Source of the DNA: Gemmatimonadota bacterium
GTDB lineage: Bacteria > Gemmatimonadota > Gemmatimonadetes > Gemmatimonadales > Gemmatimonadaceae
Length of the DNA stretch: 64,000 nt
Reading direction: 5' to 3'
Assembly: GCA_003152485.1 (NCBI GenBank)
Contig: PMAE01000068.1
Span: 40,612 to 104,611 of the forward strand
Within the stretch, counting starts at the first letter, position 1. Each line of letters begins with the position of its first letter. The notes under the pieces are model-generated. The model was not told the DNA's origin and did not search any database. It was given only the letters and a program-made list of their open reading frames with translations. The translations under genes were made by a program, and so were the position numbers. Below, piece by piece: positions 9,374-17,850 of this stretch.

Positions 9374-10003
9374 CTAGCCGCCCTTGCCTGCATCACCACC
9401 CGCTGTCCCTTGCCGCTCGTTCCACGTCTGGTACACGGATGCTTGGTGTCCCCGTGCGGCCGGGACCTCGCGCAATGGATCGCACGGGACGAGCGCGGCG
9501 TGGAGCCGTCCCGGCAGCTGTTGGTAGAGCCGGGTCCCATCGGTTTTCCAGGCAAGCATTGCATCGCTCACGTCTTTGACCACGCGGGCGGGATTCCCGA
9601 CGACCACTTTTCGCTCCGGGATCTGCATGTCCGCGGGGACGAAGGTCAACGCGCCGACGATGCACCCCGCGCCGACGACCGCGCGATCCATGACCACGGC
9701 GTTCATGCCCACCAGGACGTTGCGCCCAATACGTGCGCCGTGGATCACCGCGCCATGCCCGATGTGCGCGCCCGCCTCGAGCCACGCGTCCACGCCCGGG
9801 AACGAATGAATCACGCACGTCTCCTGGACGTTGCACCCGTCTTCGATCACCACGCCCCCCCAGTCGCCACGGATCACCGCGCCGGGGCCCACGTACACGT
9901 CTCGACCGATGATCACGTTGCCGACGACGGTCGCGTTCGGATGCACGAATGCCGACGCATGCGCGACCGGCCGCATCCCCTCGAATTCGTAGAAGGTGGC
10001 CAC
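9374..10003 (-). CDS. paaY: Hexapeptide-repeat thioesterase-like protein PaaY
   Basis: 209 aa left-handed beta-helix protein of the gamma-carbonic-anhydrase-like group. Repeats run through HPNATVVGNVIIGRDVYVGP and IGHGAVIHGARIGRNVLVGMN. The metal-site histidines are in HSFPG and AHIGHGAVIHG. PaaY proteins hydrolyse dead-end CoA thioesters formed during phenylacetate breakdown. I choose the GTG at 10003 (MATFYEFEGMRPVAH, family-like), 17 bp after the paaJ stop. The ATG at 10069 would lie inside paaJ. Confidence 0.9.
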   Translation of the reverse strand: MATFYEFEGMRPVAHASAFVHPNATVVGNVIIGRDVYVGPGAVIRGDWGGVVIEDGCNVQETCVIHSFPGVDAWLEAGAHIGHGAVIHGARIGRNVLVGMNAVVMDRAVVGAGCIVGALTFVPADMQIPERKVVVGNPARVVKDVSDAMLAWKTDGTRLYQQLPGRLHAALVPCDPLREVPAARGHQASVYQTWNERQGTAGGDAGKGG

Positions 10004-10020
10004 GGCGGCGCTCGGCCCGC

Positions 10021-11229
10021 TCAGACGCGTTCGATGATGGTCGCCATTCCCTGGCCCACGCCCACGCACATCGTGGCGAGTGCATAGCGACCACCCGTTG
10101 CCTCCAACTCACGCGCGGCCGAGAGGATCAAGCGCGCGCCCGTCATCCCCAACGGATGACCGAGGGCGATCGCCCCGCCGTTCGGGTTGACCCGCGGATC
10201 GTCGTCGCGAAGACCGAGCTCCCGAAGGCACGCGATCGACTGCGAGGCGAACGCTTCGTTGAGCTCGATCACGTCGATCTGGTCGAGCGCCAGCCCCGCG
10301 CGCGCCAGCACGGCACGCGTCGCCGGGACAGGACCCATCCCCATCGTGCGTGGCTCGACGCCGGCCGCGACGGTGGCAATCGACCGCGCGATCGGGGTGA
10401 GCGAAAAGTCCGTGAGCGCTCGATCCGAGGCCACGAGCACCGCGACCGCACCGTCGTTGATCCCGGAGGAGTTACCCGCCGTCACGGAGCCACCGGCACG
10501 AAACGCCGGCTTGAGTTTCCCGAGCGTCTCCAATGTCGTGTCCGGGCGGATGAACTCGTCCTGCTCGAACCGCCGCGTCTCCCCACGCTTCGCACCCGGC
10601 ACGTCCACGGGGGTGATCTCGCTGGCGAACCGCCCGCGCGCGCGCGCGGCGGCCGCGCGCCCCTGGGTCAGACACGCGAACCGATCTTGATCCTCCCGCG
10701 CGATGGAGTAGTCGGTGGCGACGTTCTCCGCGGTCTCGCCCATAGCGTCCACGCCGTAGCGCTGCTGCAGTCGCGGATTCACGAACCGCCAGCCGATGCT
10801 CGTGTCGTAGAGCTGCGCATCCCGCGCGTATGCCTTGCCGCTCTTCGACATCACGTATGGCGCGCGCGTCATGCTCTCGACGCCACCCGCGATGTAGAGG
10901 TCGCCATCGCCCACTGTGATGCCCCGAGCCGCGTGCGCGATCGCGCTCATCCCCGAGGCGCACAACCGGTTGACGGTCTCCCCGGGGACGGAGACCGGCA
11001 GGCCAGCCAGCAGTAGCGCCATGCGCGCCACGTTGCGATTGTCCTCCCCGGCCTGGTTCGCGCATCCCAAGATGACATCCGTGATCCGGGACGCATCGAG
11101 CGTCGGATGCCGCGCCAGCAATCGCTGGATCACGAGCGCCGCCATGTCGTCCGGACGGATCTCACTCAGGCTGCCACCAAACGAGCCGATCGGCGTGCGC
11201 ACGCCATCGACGATGAATGCCTCACTCAT
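10021..11229 (-). CDS. paaJ: Beta-ketoadipyl-CoA / 3-oxo-5,6-didehydrosuberyl-CoA thiolase PaaJ
   Basis: 402 aa acetyl-CoA acetyltransferase. The nucleophile is C90 in ETVNRLCASGMSAI. The C-terminal His is in GGAIALGHPLGMTGA and the second Cys is in TMCVGVGQG. ELNEAFASQS is also present. It performs the thiolytic steps at the end of the phenylacetate pathway. The ATG at 11229 (MSEAFIVDGVRTPIG) gives an 8-bp overlap with paaI. The longer frame to 11382 adds 51 residues with no thiolase similarity. Confidence 0.95.
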   Translation of the reverse strand: MSEAFIVDGVRTPIGSFGGSLSEIRPDDMAALVIQRLLARHPTLDASRITDVILGCANQAGEDNRNVARMALLLAGLPVSVPGETVNRLCASGMSAIAHAARGITVGDGDLYIAGGVESMTRAPYVMSKSGKAYARDAQLYDTSIGWRFVNPRLQQRYGVDAMGETAENVATDYSIAREDQDRFACLTQGRAAAARARGRFASEITPVDVPGAKRGETRRFEQDEFIRPDTTLETLGKLKPAFRAGGSVTAGNSSGINDGAVAVLVASDRALTDFSLTPIARSIATVAAGVEPRTMGMGPVPATRAVLARAGLALDQIDVIELNEAFASQSIACLRELGLRDDDPRVNPNGGAIALGHPLGMTGARLILSAARELEATGGRYALATMCVGVGQGMATIIERV

Positions 11230-11698
11230 GCCGAGCACCCGCTGAGAGCATCTCACGCTGCGTTCGGTAGACCGTCCCCCGAAATAGGGCCACGACGGTG
11301 TCGGGTTGGGTACGAACGGTGACGCGATAGAACGCCAGCCGCCCGCCAACGCCTTCTTCGACGGCGACCGCCGTGAGGACATCGCCGAACGCGACGGGCG
11401 CGACGTAGGAGATGCCGTTCTCGATGCTCATGGTGACGCGCCCATGCGTGTTGGACGCGAACGCCAACGCGCTGTCGGCGAGTGAATAGGTCACGCCCCC
11501 ATGACACACGCCGAAGCCGTTGAGCATCTCTCGCCGAACCGTGGCGCGCACGGTGCACGTCCCCGGCCCAAGCGCGACGAGCTCCACCCCCAGCCACGCG
11601 CTGAAGCCATCAGCGACCCGCATCGTCGCCACGAGTCGCTCGGCGAGCGCCTGCGCCTCGCTGCCACCAGCCACGGCCGCCACGTCTGCGGCGCTCAC
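11222..11698 (-). CDS. paaI: Hydroxyphenylacetyl-CoA thioesterase PaaI
   Basis: 158 aa hot-dog thioesterase. The family core is present: LNGFGVCHGGVTYSLADSALAFASN, then ENGISYVAPVAFGD and the C-terminal FRGTVYRT. PaaI releases CoA from hydroxylated phenylacetyl-CoA shunt products. The gene overlaps paaH by 4 bp (ATGA) and paaJ by 8 bp, so the three are probably co-translated. Confidence 0.94.
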   Translation of the reverse strand: MSAADVAAVAGGSEAQALAERLVATMRVADGFSAWLGVELVALGPGTCTVRATVRREMLNGFGVCHGGVTYSLADSALAFASNTHGRVTMSIENGISYVAPVAFGDVLTAVAVEEGVGGRLAFYRVTVRTQPDTVVALFRGTVYRTQREMLSAGARHE

Positions 11699-12882
11699 GT
11701 AAACCGACGCCCCTCGCGCACCATCCGCTTGAGCAACGCGCTGGGACGGTACCGGTCCTCGCCATAGTCGTCTTGCAGCGCGGTCAGTCGCGCGAGTACG
11801 CGGTCCAACCCCATCTCGTCACCCCATGCCAGGAGCCCCTTCGGGTAATTTACTCCCTTGGTGACCGCGAGATCGATGTCTGCGGGCGACGCCACGCGCC
11901 ACAGCACGGCGTCGATCGCCTCGTTGATCAGCATCACCAGGATGCGCTCCACGATCTGCCCACCGAGCTCCGGGTCGGTCGTCGGCTGCGGCCGGCTCGC
12001 GCCGTCTCGGTAGTCGTAAAACCCCCGCCCGGTCTTTCGACCAAACAGCCCCGCATCGACGAGCCGTTGCTGCGTGATCGATGGCTTGAAGCGCGGATCA
12101 TAGAAGAACGCCTCGAACACGGACCGCGTGACCGCGAAATTGACGTCGTGGCCGATCAGGTCCATCAATTCGAACGGGCCCATGCGGAAGCCCCCGATCT
12201 CGCGCATCGCCCAATCGATCGTCGCGGGGTCTGCCACGCCCTCGTCGTGCACCCGAAGCCCTTCGCCGTAGAACGGCCGCGCGATTCGGTTGACGATAAA
12301 CCCAGGCGTGTCCGTGGCTAATACGGTGGTCTTCCCCCACCCATTCACCAGCGCACGTGTCTGGGCCGTGACGTCGGCGGTTGTCCCGAGCCACGGGATG
12401 ATCTCCACCAGTGGCATCACCGGCGCGGGATTGAAGAAATGCACGCCCAGCACGCGCTCCGGTCGCTGACACCCGGCGGCGATCGCCGCGACGGCCAACG
12501 ATGATGTGTTCGTCGCGAGGACGCAGTCGCCACTCACCACGCCCTCGACTCGCGCGAACAGATCGCGCTTGACGTCGAGCGTCTCGACGATCGCCTCGAT
12601 GACCAGCCCGCAGTCGGCGAGGACGCCCAATCCTGACGGCCCTGACATGTCGTGCCACCGAAGCCGAGCGACGGCGGCGGCTCCGGCCGGTCCATCCAGT
12701 CGCCCCTTCTCGACGTCGCGCGCGATCGCGCGCTGGACATCCGAGGCCGCCCGCGCCAGCACGTCACCGCTCGCGTCGATGACGACGACCGGATGTCCCC
12801 GGGTCGCCGCCACCTGCGCGATACCGCTCCCCATGGCGCCCGCGCCTACGACTCCGATGGCCGTACCGCGCTCCAATCGCAT
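11695..12882 (-). CDS. paaH: 3-hydroxyadipyl-CoA dehydrogenase PaaH
   Basis: 395 aa. The N-terminal Rossmann domain has GVVGAGAMGSGIAQVAA and the NAD-binding acidic residue in VVIDAS. The catalytic HFFNPAPVMPLVEII segment follows. A second 3HCDH C-terminal repeat carries KGVNYPKGLLAWGDEMGLD. It oxidises 3-hydroxyadipyl-CoA to 3-oxoadipyl-CoA. It is somewhat shorter than the roughly 475-aa enterobacterial PaaH but keeps both C-terminal repeats. It starts 3 bp after the paaG stop. Confidence 0.92.
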   Translation of the reverse strand: MRLERGTAIGVVGAGAMGSGIAQVAATRGHPVVVIDASGDVLARAASDVQRAIARDVEKGRLDGPAGAAAVARLRWHDMSGPSGLGVLADCGLVIEAIVETLDVKRDLFARVEGVVSGDCVLATNTSSLAVAAIAAGCQRPERVLGVHFFNPAPVMPLVEIIPWLGTTADVTAQTRALVNGWGKTTVLATDTPGFIVNRIARPFYGEGLRVHDEGVADPATIDWAMREIGGFRMGPFELMDLIGHDVNFAVTRSVFEAFFYDPRFKPSITQQRLVDAGLFGRKTGRGFYDYRDGASRPQPTTDPELGGQIVERILVMLINEAIDAVLWRVASPADIDLAVTKGVNYPKGLLAWGDEMGLDRVLARLTALQDDYGEDRYRPSALLKRMVREGRRFT

Positions 12883-12885
12883 GCG

Positions 12886-13674
12886 CTACCGCCCCACGTA
12901 TGCCGGCGCCCGCTTCTCCTGAAACGCCCGCACGCCTTCCATATAGTCGGCCGAGCGGCCCGCTTCCCGCTGCAGCTTCGCCTCGACGGCGAGCTGCGCC
13001 TCGAGGTCGTTGCCCAGCGACGCGTTGAACGCCCGCTTGATGAGACCCAACGCCCGAGTGGGCTGGGTCGCCAGATGTCGGGCCAGTCCGCCGGCGGCCT
13101 CCATCAGCGCCTCGGGGGCCGCGACGTCGTGGATCATCCCCCAATCCCGTGCCTGCTGCGCGGACACTTTCCCACCCAGCATCGCCAGACTCGTCGCGCG
13201 CGCCATCCCGACGAGTCTCGGGAGAAAAAAGGTGCCGGCGTTGTCGGGGATGAGCCCGATCTTGATGAACGACTGGATGAACGAGGCGTCGGTTGACGCG
13301 ATCACGAAGTCCGTGGCCAGCGCGATGTTTGCCCCGCCCCCCGCCGCGACGCCGTTCACGGCCGCCACCACAGGCTTCTCGAGGCGGCGGATCGCCATGA
13401 TCAATCCGTTATAGCCAGTCACCAAATCGCCGATGTCGGGTGCCGGCGTCCCCGCCGGCGGGATCGCTTCGGCGAGATCCTGGCCCGCGCAAAACGCGCG
13501 GCCCGCGCCGGTCAGCAGAACTGCCCGCACCGTGACGTCGGTGCCCGCGCTCTCGAACGCCTGCCGCAGTTCCCCGACCATCCCCCGGTTGCAGCTGTTG
13601 AGAACGTCGGGCCGGTTCATGGTGAGCGTCAAGACCCCTGCGTCCACACTGCGGAGGATGAACCGATTGTCCAT
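12886..13674 (-). CDS. paaG: Epoxyphenylacetyl-CoA isomerase, PaaG-type enoyl-CoA hydratase/isomerase
   Basis: 262 aa crotonase. It has NRPDVLNSCNRGM, FCAGQDLAEAIPP, and NGVAAGGGANIALATDFVIAS with the oxyanion-hole glycines. The catalytic acidic region is FIKIGLIPDNAGTFFLPR, where the aspartate matches the PaaG-type D. It ends in MEGVRAFQEKRAPAYVGR. PaaG converts ring-1,2-epoxyphenylacetyl-CoA to oxepin-CoA. It is the first gene of the operon. The roughly 200 bp upstream (13675-13879) should contain the main promoter, but no clear operator is visible there. Confidence 0.92.
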   Translation of the reverse strand: MDNRFILRSVDAGVLTLTMNRPDVLNSCNRGMVGELRQAFESAGTDVTVRAVLLTGAGRAFCAGQDLAEAIPPAGTPAPDIGDLVTGYNGLIMAIRRLEKPVVAAVNGVAAGGGANIALATDFVIASTDASFIQSFIKIGLIPDNAGTFFLPRLVGMARATSLAMLGGKVSAQQARDWGMIHDVAAPEALMEAAGGLARHLATQPTRALGLIKRAFNASLGNDLEAQLAVEAKLQREAGRSADYMEGVRAFQEKRAPAYVGR

Positions 13675-13879
13675 GCGGACCTCGCGACTTGCTCGGTGGG
13701 TAATGGTCGATCCTGGGCGTCGCGGACCGGCGGACGCTCGATCGCGGCCGATCGGCGGCCGCCGTCCGACCGAAGATTAACGGTACGGAGTCACCGCGGC
13801 ACTGGCCCGCGCGCAGCGACTCGCGTCGGGACACGCCTCCCCGCGGCTCGGCACGGCTCTACGCTCCGACTCCACCCGA

Positions 13880-14848
13880 TCACGGTAGCCGACACAGGTC
13901 ATCCACGCCGATGTTGCCGCCGCATAGGAACAAGACGACGTGGCGATCCGGACCAAATTGGTCCCGCAGCCGCTCGGCGGCCGCCAGCGTGCACGACCCC
14001 GCCGGCTCGACCAGCATCTTCGTGCGCTCGAGGAGCAAACGCAGCGCCGCGATCGCTTCGGCGTCACTCACCACGGTCACGGATTCCACGTACCGCTTCA
14101 CCGCGGCGAGCGTCTCCTCCGACGCGGCGGGCGCCCCGAGTGTTCGGGCGATCGACGTGACCGCGCTCATCGTCACCACGTGACCGGCAGCCAACGCCTG
14201 CGCCATGCAGTCCGCACCTTGGGTCTCGACTCCCCACACCCGCAGGTCCGGCCGCCGCGACTTCACCGCCGTCGCGATACCGGCGATCAACCCGCCGCCC
14301 CCGATGCTGACGATGACGTCGGTTACTTGGGGCGCGTCGTCGAGGATCTCCAACCCCGCCGTCCCTTGCCCCGCGATCACCAGCGGATCGTTGAAGGGAT
14401 GGACCGCCACCCACCCCTTCGTCGCGTAGTCGTCCATGGCCGCGAAGCCGTCCAGCGAGGTCGGCACGAACGACACGGTGGCACCATAGCTCCGTGTGCC
14501 ATCGACGTAGTTCTTCGGCGTGGACTGCGGCATGAAGATCAGCGCCTTCATGCCGAGCGCTCGCGCCGCGTACGCCACGGCCTGCGCGTGGTTCCCGCCA
14601 CTCATCGCGACGACCCCTTTGCCCCGCGCGTCGCCGCTGATGGAGAGCATCCTGTTGAACGCGCCCCGAACTTTGAATGCCCCGGTCTTCTGAAACAGCT
14701 CGGCTTTGAGATAGATGTTGGTGCCGAGTCGCTGACTCAGCGTCTCGCTGCGCGCGAGCGGCGTCCGACGGACGTAGGATGCAATGCGGGGGTGCGCGGC
14801 CTCGATGTCGGACAACGTGACGGGCGGGAATGTGGCGCGGTTCAGCAT
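13880..14848 (-). CDS. Threonine/serine dehydratase-like PLP enzyme
   Basis: 322 aa, fold-type II PLP enzyme. The Schiff-base lysine is in QKTGAFKVRGAFN, the phosphate-binding loop is IGGGGLIAG, and MSGGNHAQAVAYAA is the substrate loop. There is no C-terminal ACT domain, so it resembles the short catabolic or racemase-like form rather than biosynthetic IlvA. I start at the ATG at 14848 (MLNRATFPPVTL), preceded by GAGGAA about 7 nt upstream. A longer frame to 14929 lacks family sequence. It lies upstream of the paa operon on the same strand, separated by 205 bp. Serine racemase or D-serine dehydratase activity cannot be excluded. Confidence 0.88.
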   Translation of the reverse strand: MLNRATFPPVTLSDIEAAHPRIASYVRRTPLARSETLSQRLGTNIYLKAELFQKTGAFKVRGAFNRMLSISGDARGKGVVAMSGGNHAQAVAYAARALGMKALIFMPQSTPKNYVDGTRSYGATVSFVPTSLDGFAAMDDYATKGWVAVHPFNDPLVIAGQGTAGLEILDDAPQVTDVIVSIGGGGLIAGIATAVKSRRPDLRVWGVETQGADCMAQALAAGHVVTMSAVTSIARTLGAPAASEETLAAVKRYVESVTVVSDAEAIAALRLLLERTKMLVEPAGSCTLAAAERLRDQFGPDRHVVLFLCGGNIGVDDLCRLP

Positions 14849-15022
14849 GGGGGTTCCTCGGTGGCGTGTGCCCGTCTTCGTGAGTGGGTCAGTGGACCCG
14901 CCCCCAAAGCTACCGACCCAGGGCAGCATCGATCAGTAGCTCGGTTGATGGACTGTCGGACCAGACGCCCCGGCGCCAATTTCTACGCGGGAGTGGTCAC
15001 CGTCACCTTGGGAGACGCCGCG

Positions 15023-16066
15023 ATGATCAATGGTCACCGTTCCGCCGTGTCGGCGTACGTGCTGGGCGGCATGTCCGTGCTCGTTGGCGGGCCGCGCATC
15101 GCGGTCGCTCAGCACGCGCAACCAGCGGCGGCCATCACGTGGGACAAGTTTACGGATCCGGTCGAGCATGCGTTCACGATCGACGGTCCGCGCGGCTACG
15201 TGGTTCGCCCAATGACGGTTCGGCGCGGCCCCATCGACTACGTGCTCCAGACTCGGGCCGTCGCCCCCGACAGCTCGATCGACGTGCGAATCAATGACGG
15301 CGGAATTCCGGCGTTCTCCGAGCCGACGCGAATGGGGCAGCAATTGGGACAACGCGTCGGGATGGTGGTCGATGGCGGCCACGGCCAGCGCTTTATGATC
15401 GAGCCCTACGAGCCAGCGCTGCCGTTCGCGTACGACTATGGCAAGAAGATGATGTCCGCGTTCTGTGCGCAGCCCGCTCTCAAGGCCGCGCGGCCGCTAC
15501 CGGTGCCCCCATCGGCGGCCCCTGCCACGCCCATCTCGACGGTCGACGTGGGCGAGGCGTATTTCGAATGTCCGAATAATGGCAAGGTGGGCTACGTCTA
15601 TATGATCACGTCGCGATTTCACCAAGCCGGCTCGGAGATCGGCACCTGGGGGGTCTACGTGGTGGTCGGACTCGTCGCCACGCGCGCGCGCGCCGGCGAG
15701 GGCTTCGCCATCGCGCGCCACATGGCGTTCTCCGTAAACGTCAACCAGCAGTGGTACATGGCGAACCTGCAGACGGCCGCACGCCAGGACGCCGACATCA
15801 ACGCGGAGTTCGATCGGCAAAAGTCGGCGCGCGAAAGTCAGTTGGCGGCCTCGGACCGCAATCAGGACAGCGAGCAACAGTCATTCGAGGACATCATCAA
15901 CGGCGTCACACCCACTATCGATCCGCAGACCGGTGAGAAGCGCGACGTAGCGACTGGTTACAAAGGCAACTACTACTGGACCGATCAGAACGGCCATACG
16001 GTCAACACCAGTACGTGGACGGCGCCCGGTCCAAACTACCGCCCGCTCCAGGTCGCCCCCCACTAA
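15023..16066 (+). CDS. Secreted protein of unknown function
   Basis: 347 aa. The ATG at 15023 has GGGAG about 8 nt upstream and begins a Sec-type signal peptide (MINGHRSAVSAYVLGG, hydrophobic to about residue 25, with a likely cut after VAQ). The mature part has a DKFTDPVEHAFTIDGP start, a proline-rich linker near 160 and a charged Gln/Glu/Asp stretch around 260-300. It ends in a Tyr/Trp/Asn-rich tail (GNYYWTDQNGH). An in-frame ATG at 14948 is possible but has no signal sequence. I recognise no family. It is divergent from the dehydratase and may be monocistronic. Confidence 0.75.
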   Translation: MINGHRSAVSAYVLGGMSVLVGGPRIAVAQHAQPAAAITWDKFTDPVEHAFTIDGPRGYVVRPMTVRRGPIDYVLQTRAVAPDSSIDVRINDGGIPAFSEPTRMGQQLGQRVGMVVDGGHGQRFMIEPYEPALPFAYDYGKKMMSAFCAQPALKAARPLPVPPSAAPATPISTVDVGEAYFECPNNGKVGYVYMITSRFHQAGSEIGTWGVYVVVGLVATRARAGEGFAIARHMAFSVNVNQQWYMANLQTAARQDADINAEFDRQKSARESQLAASDRNQDSEQQSFEDIINGVTPTIDPQTGEKRDVATGYKGNYYWTDQNGHTVNTSTWTAPGPNYRPLQVAPH

Positions 16067-16144
16067 CACCGTGTCTGTCTCCGTTCTATTGTCTACGGTC
16101 TCCCCGCTACGTTCTCCTCTCTAACGTGCGGCGAAGCCGCGATC

Positions 16145-16696
16145 GTGGCCGCTACCGCGAGCATCTACAATTTTGACATCGAGCTGTCGGACATCGATCG
16201 ACAGGTGTACGAATCGCTCCACCTCCGCGTTGCTCGGCATCCCTCGGAGTCCGAGCACTTCCTGCTGGTGCGCGTCCTCGCGTACTGCCTCGAGTACCAG
16301 GAAGGCATTGCCTTCGGGCACGGGTTGGCGGAGCCCGATGAGCCCGCGCTGGCGGTTCGCGACCTGACCGGCGCGCTCCGGGCCTGGATCGAGGTCGGCA
16401 TGCCCGACGCACCTCGCCTGCACAAAGCCAGCAAGGCATCCCCCCGCGTCGTCGTGTATGCCCACAAAGATCCCGCACAACTCGCCCGGCAGCTCACCGG
16501 CGAGCGCATCCACCGGGCCGAGGCGGTGGAACTGTACGGTCTCGGCCGCGAGTTTCTGGACGCGTTCGCCGAGCACCTCGAGCGGCGGGTGGCTTTCGCC
16601 CTCACGGTGACCGAGCGAGAGTTGTATCTCGAGATCGACGGCGTCACGCTCACGAGCCGGGTCGAACGGGTCGCCATCCCGGCCCCGACTTCCTGA
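16145..16696 (+). CDS. yaeQ: YaeQ family protein
   Basis: 183 aa. It contains the YaeQ landmarks: IYNFDIELSDIDRQVYESL, ARHPSESEHFLLVRVLAYCLEY, DLTGALRAWIEVGMPDA, and a C-terminal LTVTERELYLEIDG. The fold is PD-(D/E)XK nuclease-like and the cellular role is unsettled. The start is GTG at 16145. The preceding 78 bp (16067-16144) are pyrimidine-rich spacer. The gene seems to stand alone before the efflux operon. Confidence 0.92.
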   Translation: MAATASIYNFDIELSDIDRQVYESLHLRVARHPSESEHFLLVRVLAYCLEYQEGIAFGHGLAEPDEPALAVRDLTGALRAWIEVGMPDAPRLHKASKASPRVVVYAHKDPAQLARQLTGERIHRAEAVELYGLGREFLDAFAEHLERRVAFALTVTERELYLEIDGVTLTSRVERVAIPAPTS

Positions 16697-16794
16697 CGGC
16701 GACTTGTCAAACACGCGTTTCATACACACGTTAGATTCTGTCGGGTCCGACCGACGGTACCCGACCACGCACCTTCCTGCCCGTGACCGGTCCC

Positions 16795-17850
16795 ATGTCC
16801 AGTAAGAGACTGCCTGTCATTCTCGGCGTAGCCGTCGTCCTCGCCGCCACTGCGGGGTGGTTCGTCGAGACCCGATCGGATGCCCTCGTCCTGACCGGCA
16901 TCGTGACGACCGACGATGTGGTGGTGAGTCCGCTGATCGCGGGTCAGATCGACAAGATGTTCGTCAAGGAAGGCGATTCGGTCGTCCCCCTGCAGTTGCT
17001 CGCGCGGCTGGTGCCCGCGGAGCTCCAGGCCGACCGCGCGTTCTTTCAGCATAGCGCCGCGGAGGGGGTCGTCCGGGTCCAGGAAGGCGAGGCGTCCGTC
17101 CGGCTCCAGTCGATGCAGACCGAAGATCAAATCTCGCAAGCCGAGTCGATGCTGGCGGCCGCGGTCGCACAGCAAGCGGAGGGCGCCGCCAACCTCTCGA
17201 ACGCGAAGACGGCGCTAGATCGCTATGAGGTACTCGGTCGCGCCGGCGCGATCGCCCAGCAGGACCTCGACCAGCAGCGAACGACGTATTCGGTGGCCAA
17301 AGCCCGCGCCGATGCCGCGGACAAGCAGGTCGAAGCCCAGCGCGCCGCGCTCGCGCTCGCGCGCGCGGCGGCCGAGCAGGTCACGATCAAACGCAGCGAG
17401 CTCGGCGCCGCCCAGCAGCAACGGGCCGCCGAGGCGGCCCAGCAAACAAAGGCCGATGTCCGGCTCGCTTACACCGAGATCCGGTCCCCGATCGCCGGGA
17501 TCGTCAATGTCCGCGCCGTCCGCGCGGGCGAGGTGGTGAATCCGGGCCAGCCGATCGTGACGCTCGTCAACCCCGACTCGCTCTGGGTCCGGGCCGATGT
17601 CGAAGAGACCTACATCGATCGGATACGGCTCGGCGACACGCTGACGGTCCGCCTCCCGTCCGGGATCGAGCGCACGGGGACGATCTTCTACCGCGGGGTC
17701 GATGCCGGATTCGCGACGCAGCGCGATGTCAGTCGCTCGAAGCGGGACATCAAGACCTTCGAGATCCGGCTCCGCATCGACAATCACGACCGGCGGCTTG
17801 CCGTCGGGATGACCGCCTACGTCCTCGTCCCCGCGTCGGCACGGTCATGA
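16795..17850 (+). CDS. HlyD-family periplasmic adaptor (YbhG-like membrane fusion protein)
   Basis: About 351 aa. An N-terminal membrane anchor (LPVILGVAVVLAATAGWF) is followed by a biotinyl-lipoyl half (DDVVVSPLIAGQIDKMFVKEGD). A long coiled-coil hairpin rich in Ala/Gln/Glu spans about 95-220. The second lipoyl half is LAYTEIRSPIAGIVNVRAVRAGEVV, followed by a beta-barrel domain. It would link the inner-membrane ABC pump to an outer-membrane channel. Its stop overlaps the ATPase start by 4 bp. I use the ATG at 16795. A GTG at 16783 is also in frame. Confidence 0.9.
   Translation: MSSKRLPVILGVAVVLAATAGWFVETRSDALVLTGIVTTDDVVVSPLIAGQIDKMFVKEGDSVVPLQLLARLVPAELQADRAFFQHSAAEGVVRVQEGEASVRLQSMQTEDQISQAESMLAAAVAQQAEGAANLSNAKTALDRYEVLGRAGAIAQQDLDQQRTTYSVAKARADAADKQVEAQRAALALARAAAEQVTIKRSELGAAQQQRAAEAAQQTKADVRLAYTEIRSPIAGIVNVRAVRAGEVVNPGQPIVTLVNPDSLWVRADVEETYIDRIRLGDTLTVRLPSGIERTGTIFYRGVDAGFATQRDVSRSKRDIKTFEIRLRIDNHDRRLAVGMTAYVLVPASARS

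Noticed and set aside
9949-11016. 355-aa plus-strand frame opposite paaJ
   Set aside because: Arg/Ala/Pro-rich antisense of a clear thiolase; a typical high-GC shadow.
1-13674. Missing paaK and paaE as evidence of a broken pathway
   Set aside because: The operon continues to the left edge of the window, so these genes may lie just outside or elsewhere.
13940-15022. Long upstream extension of the secreted-protein frame on the plus strand
   Set aside because: It lies opposite the dehydratase gene, is Arg/His-rich and has no family features; the real start is at 15023 with an RBS and signal peptide.
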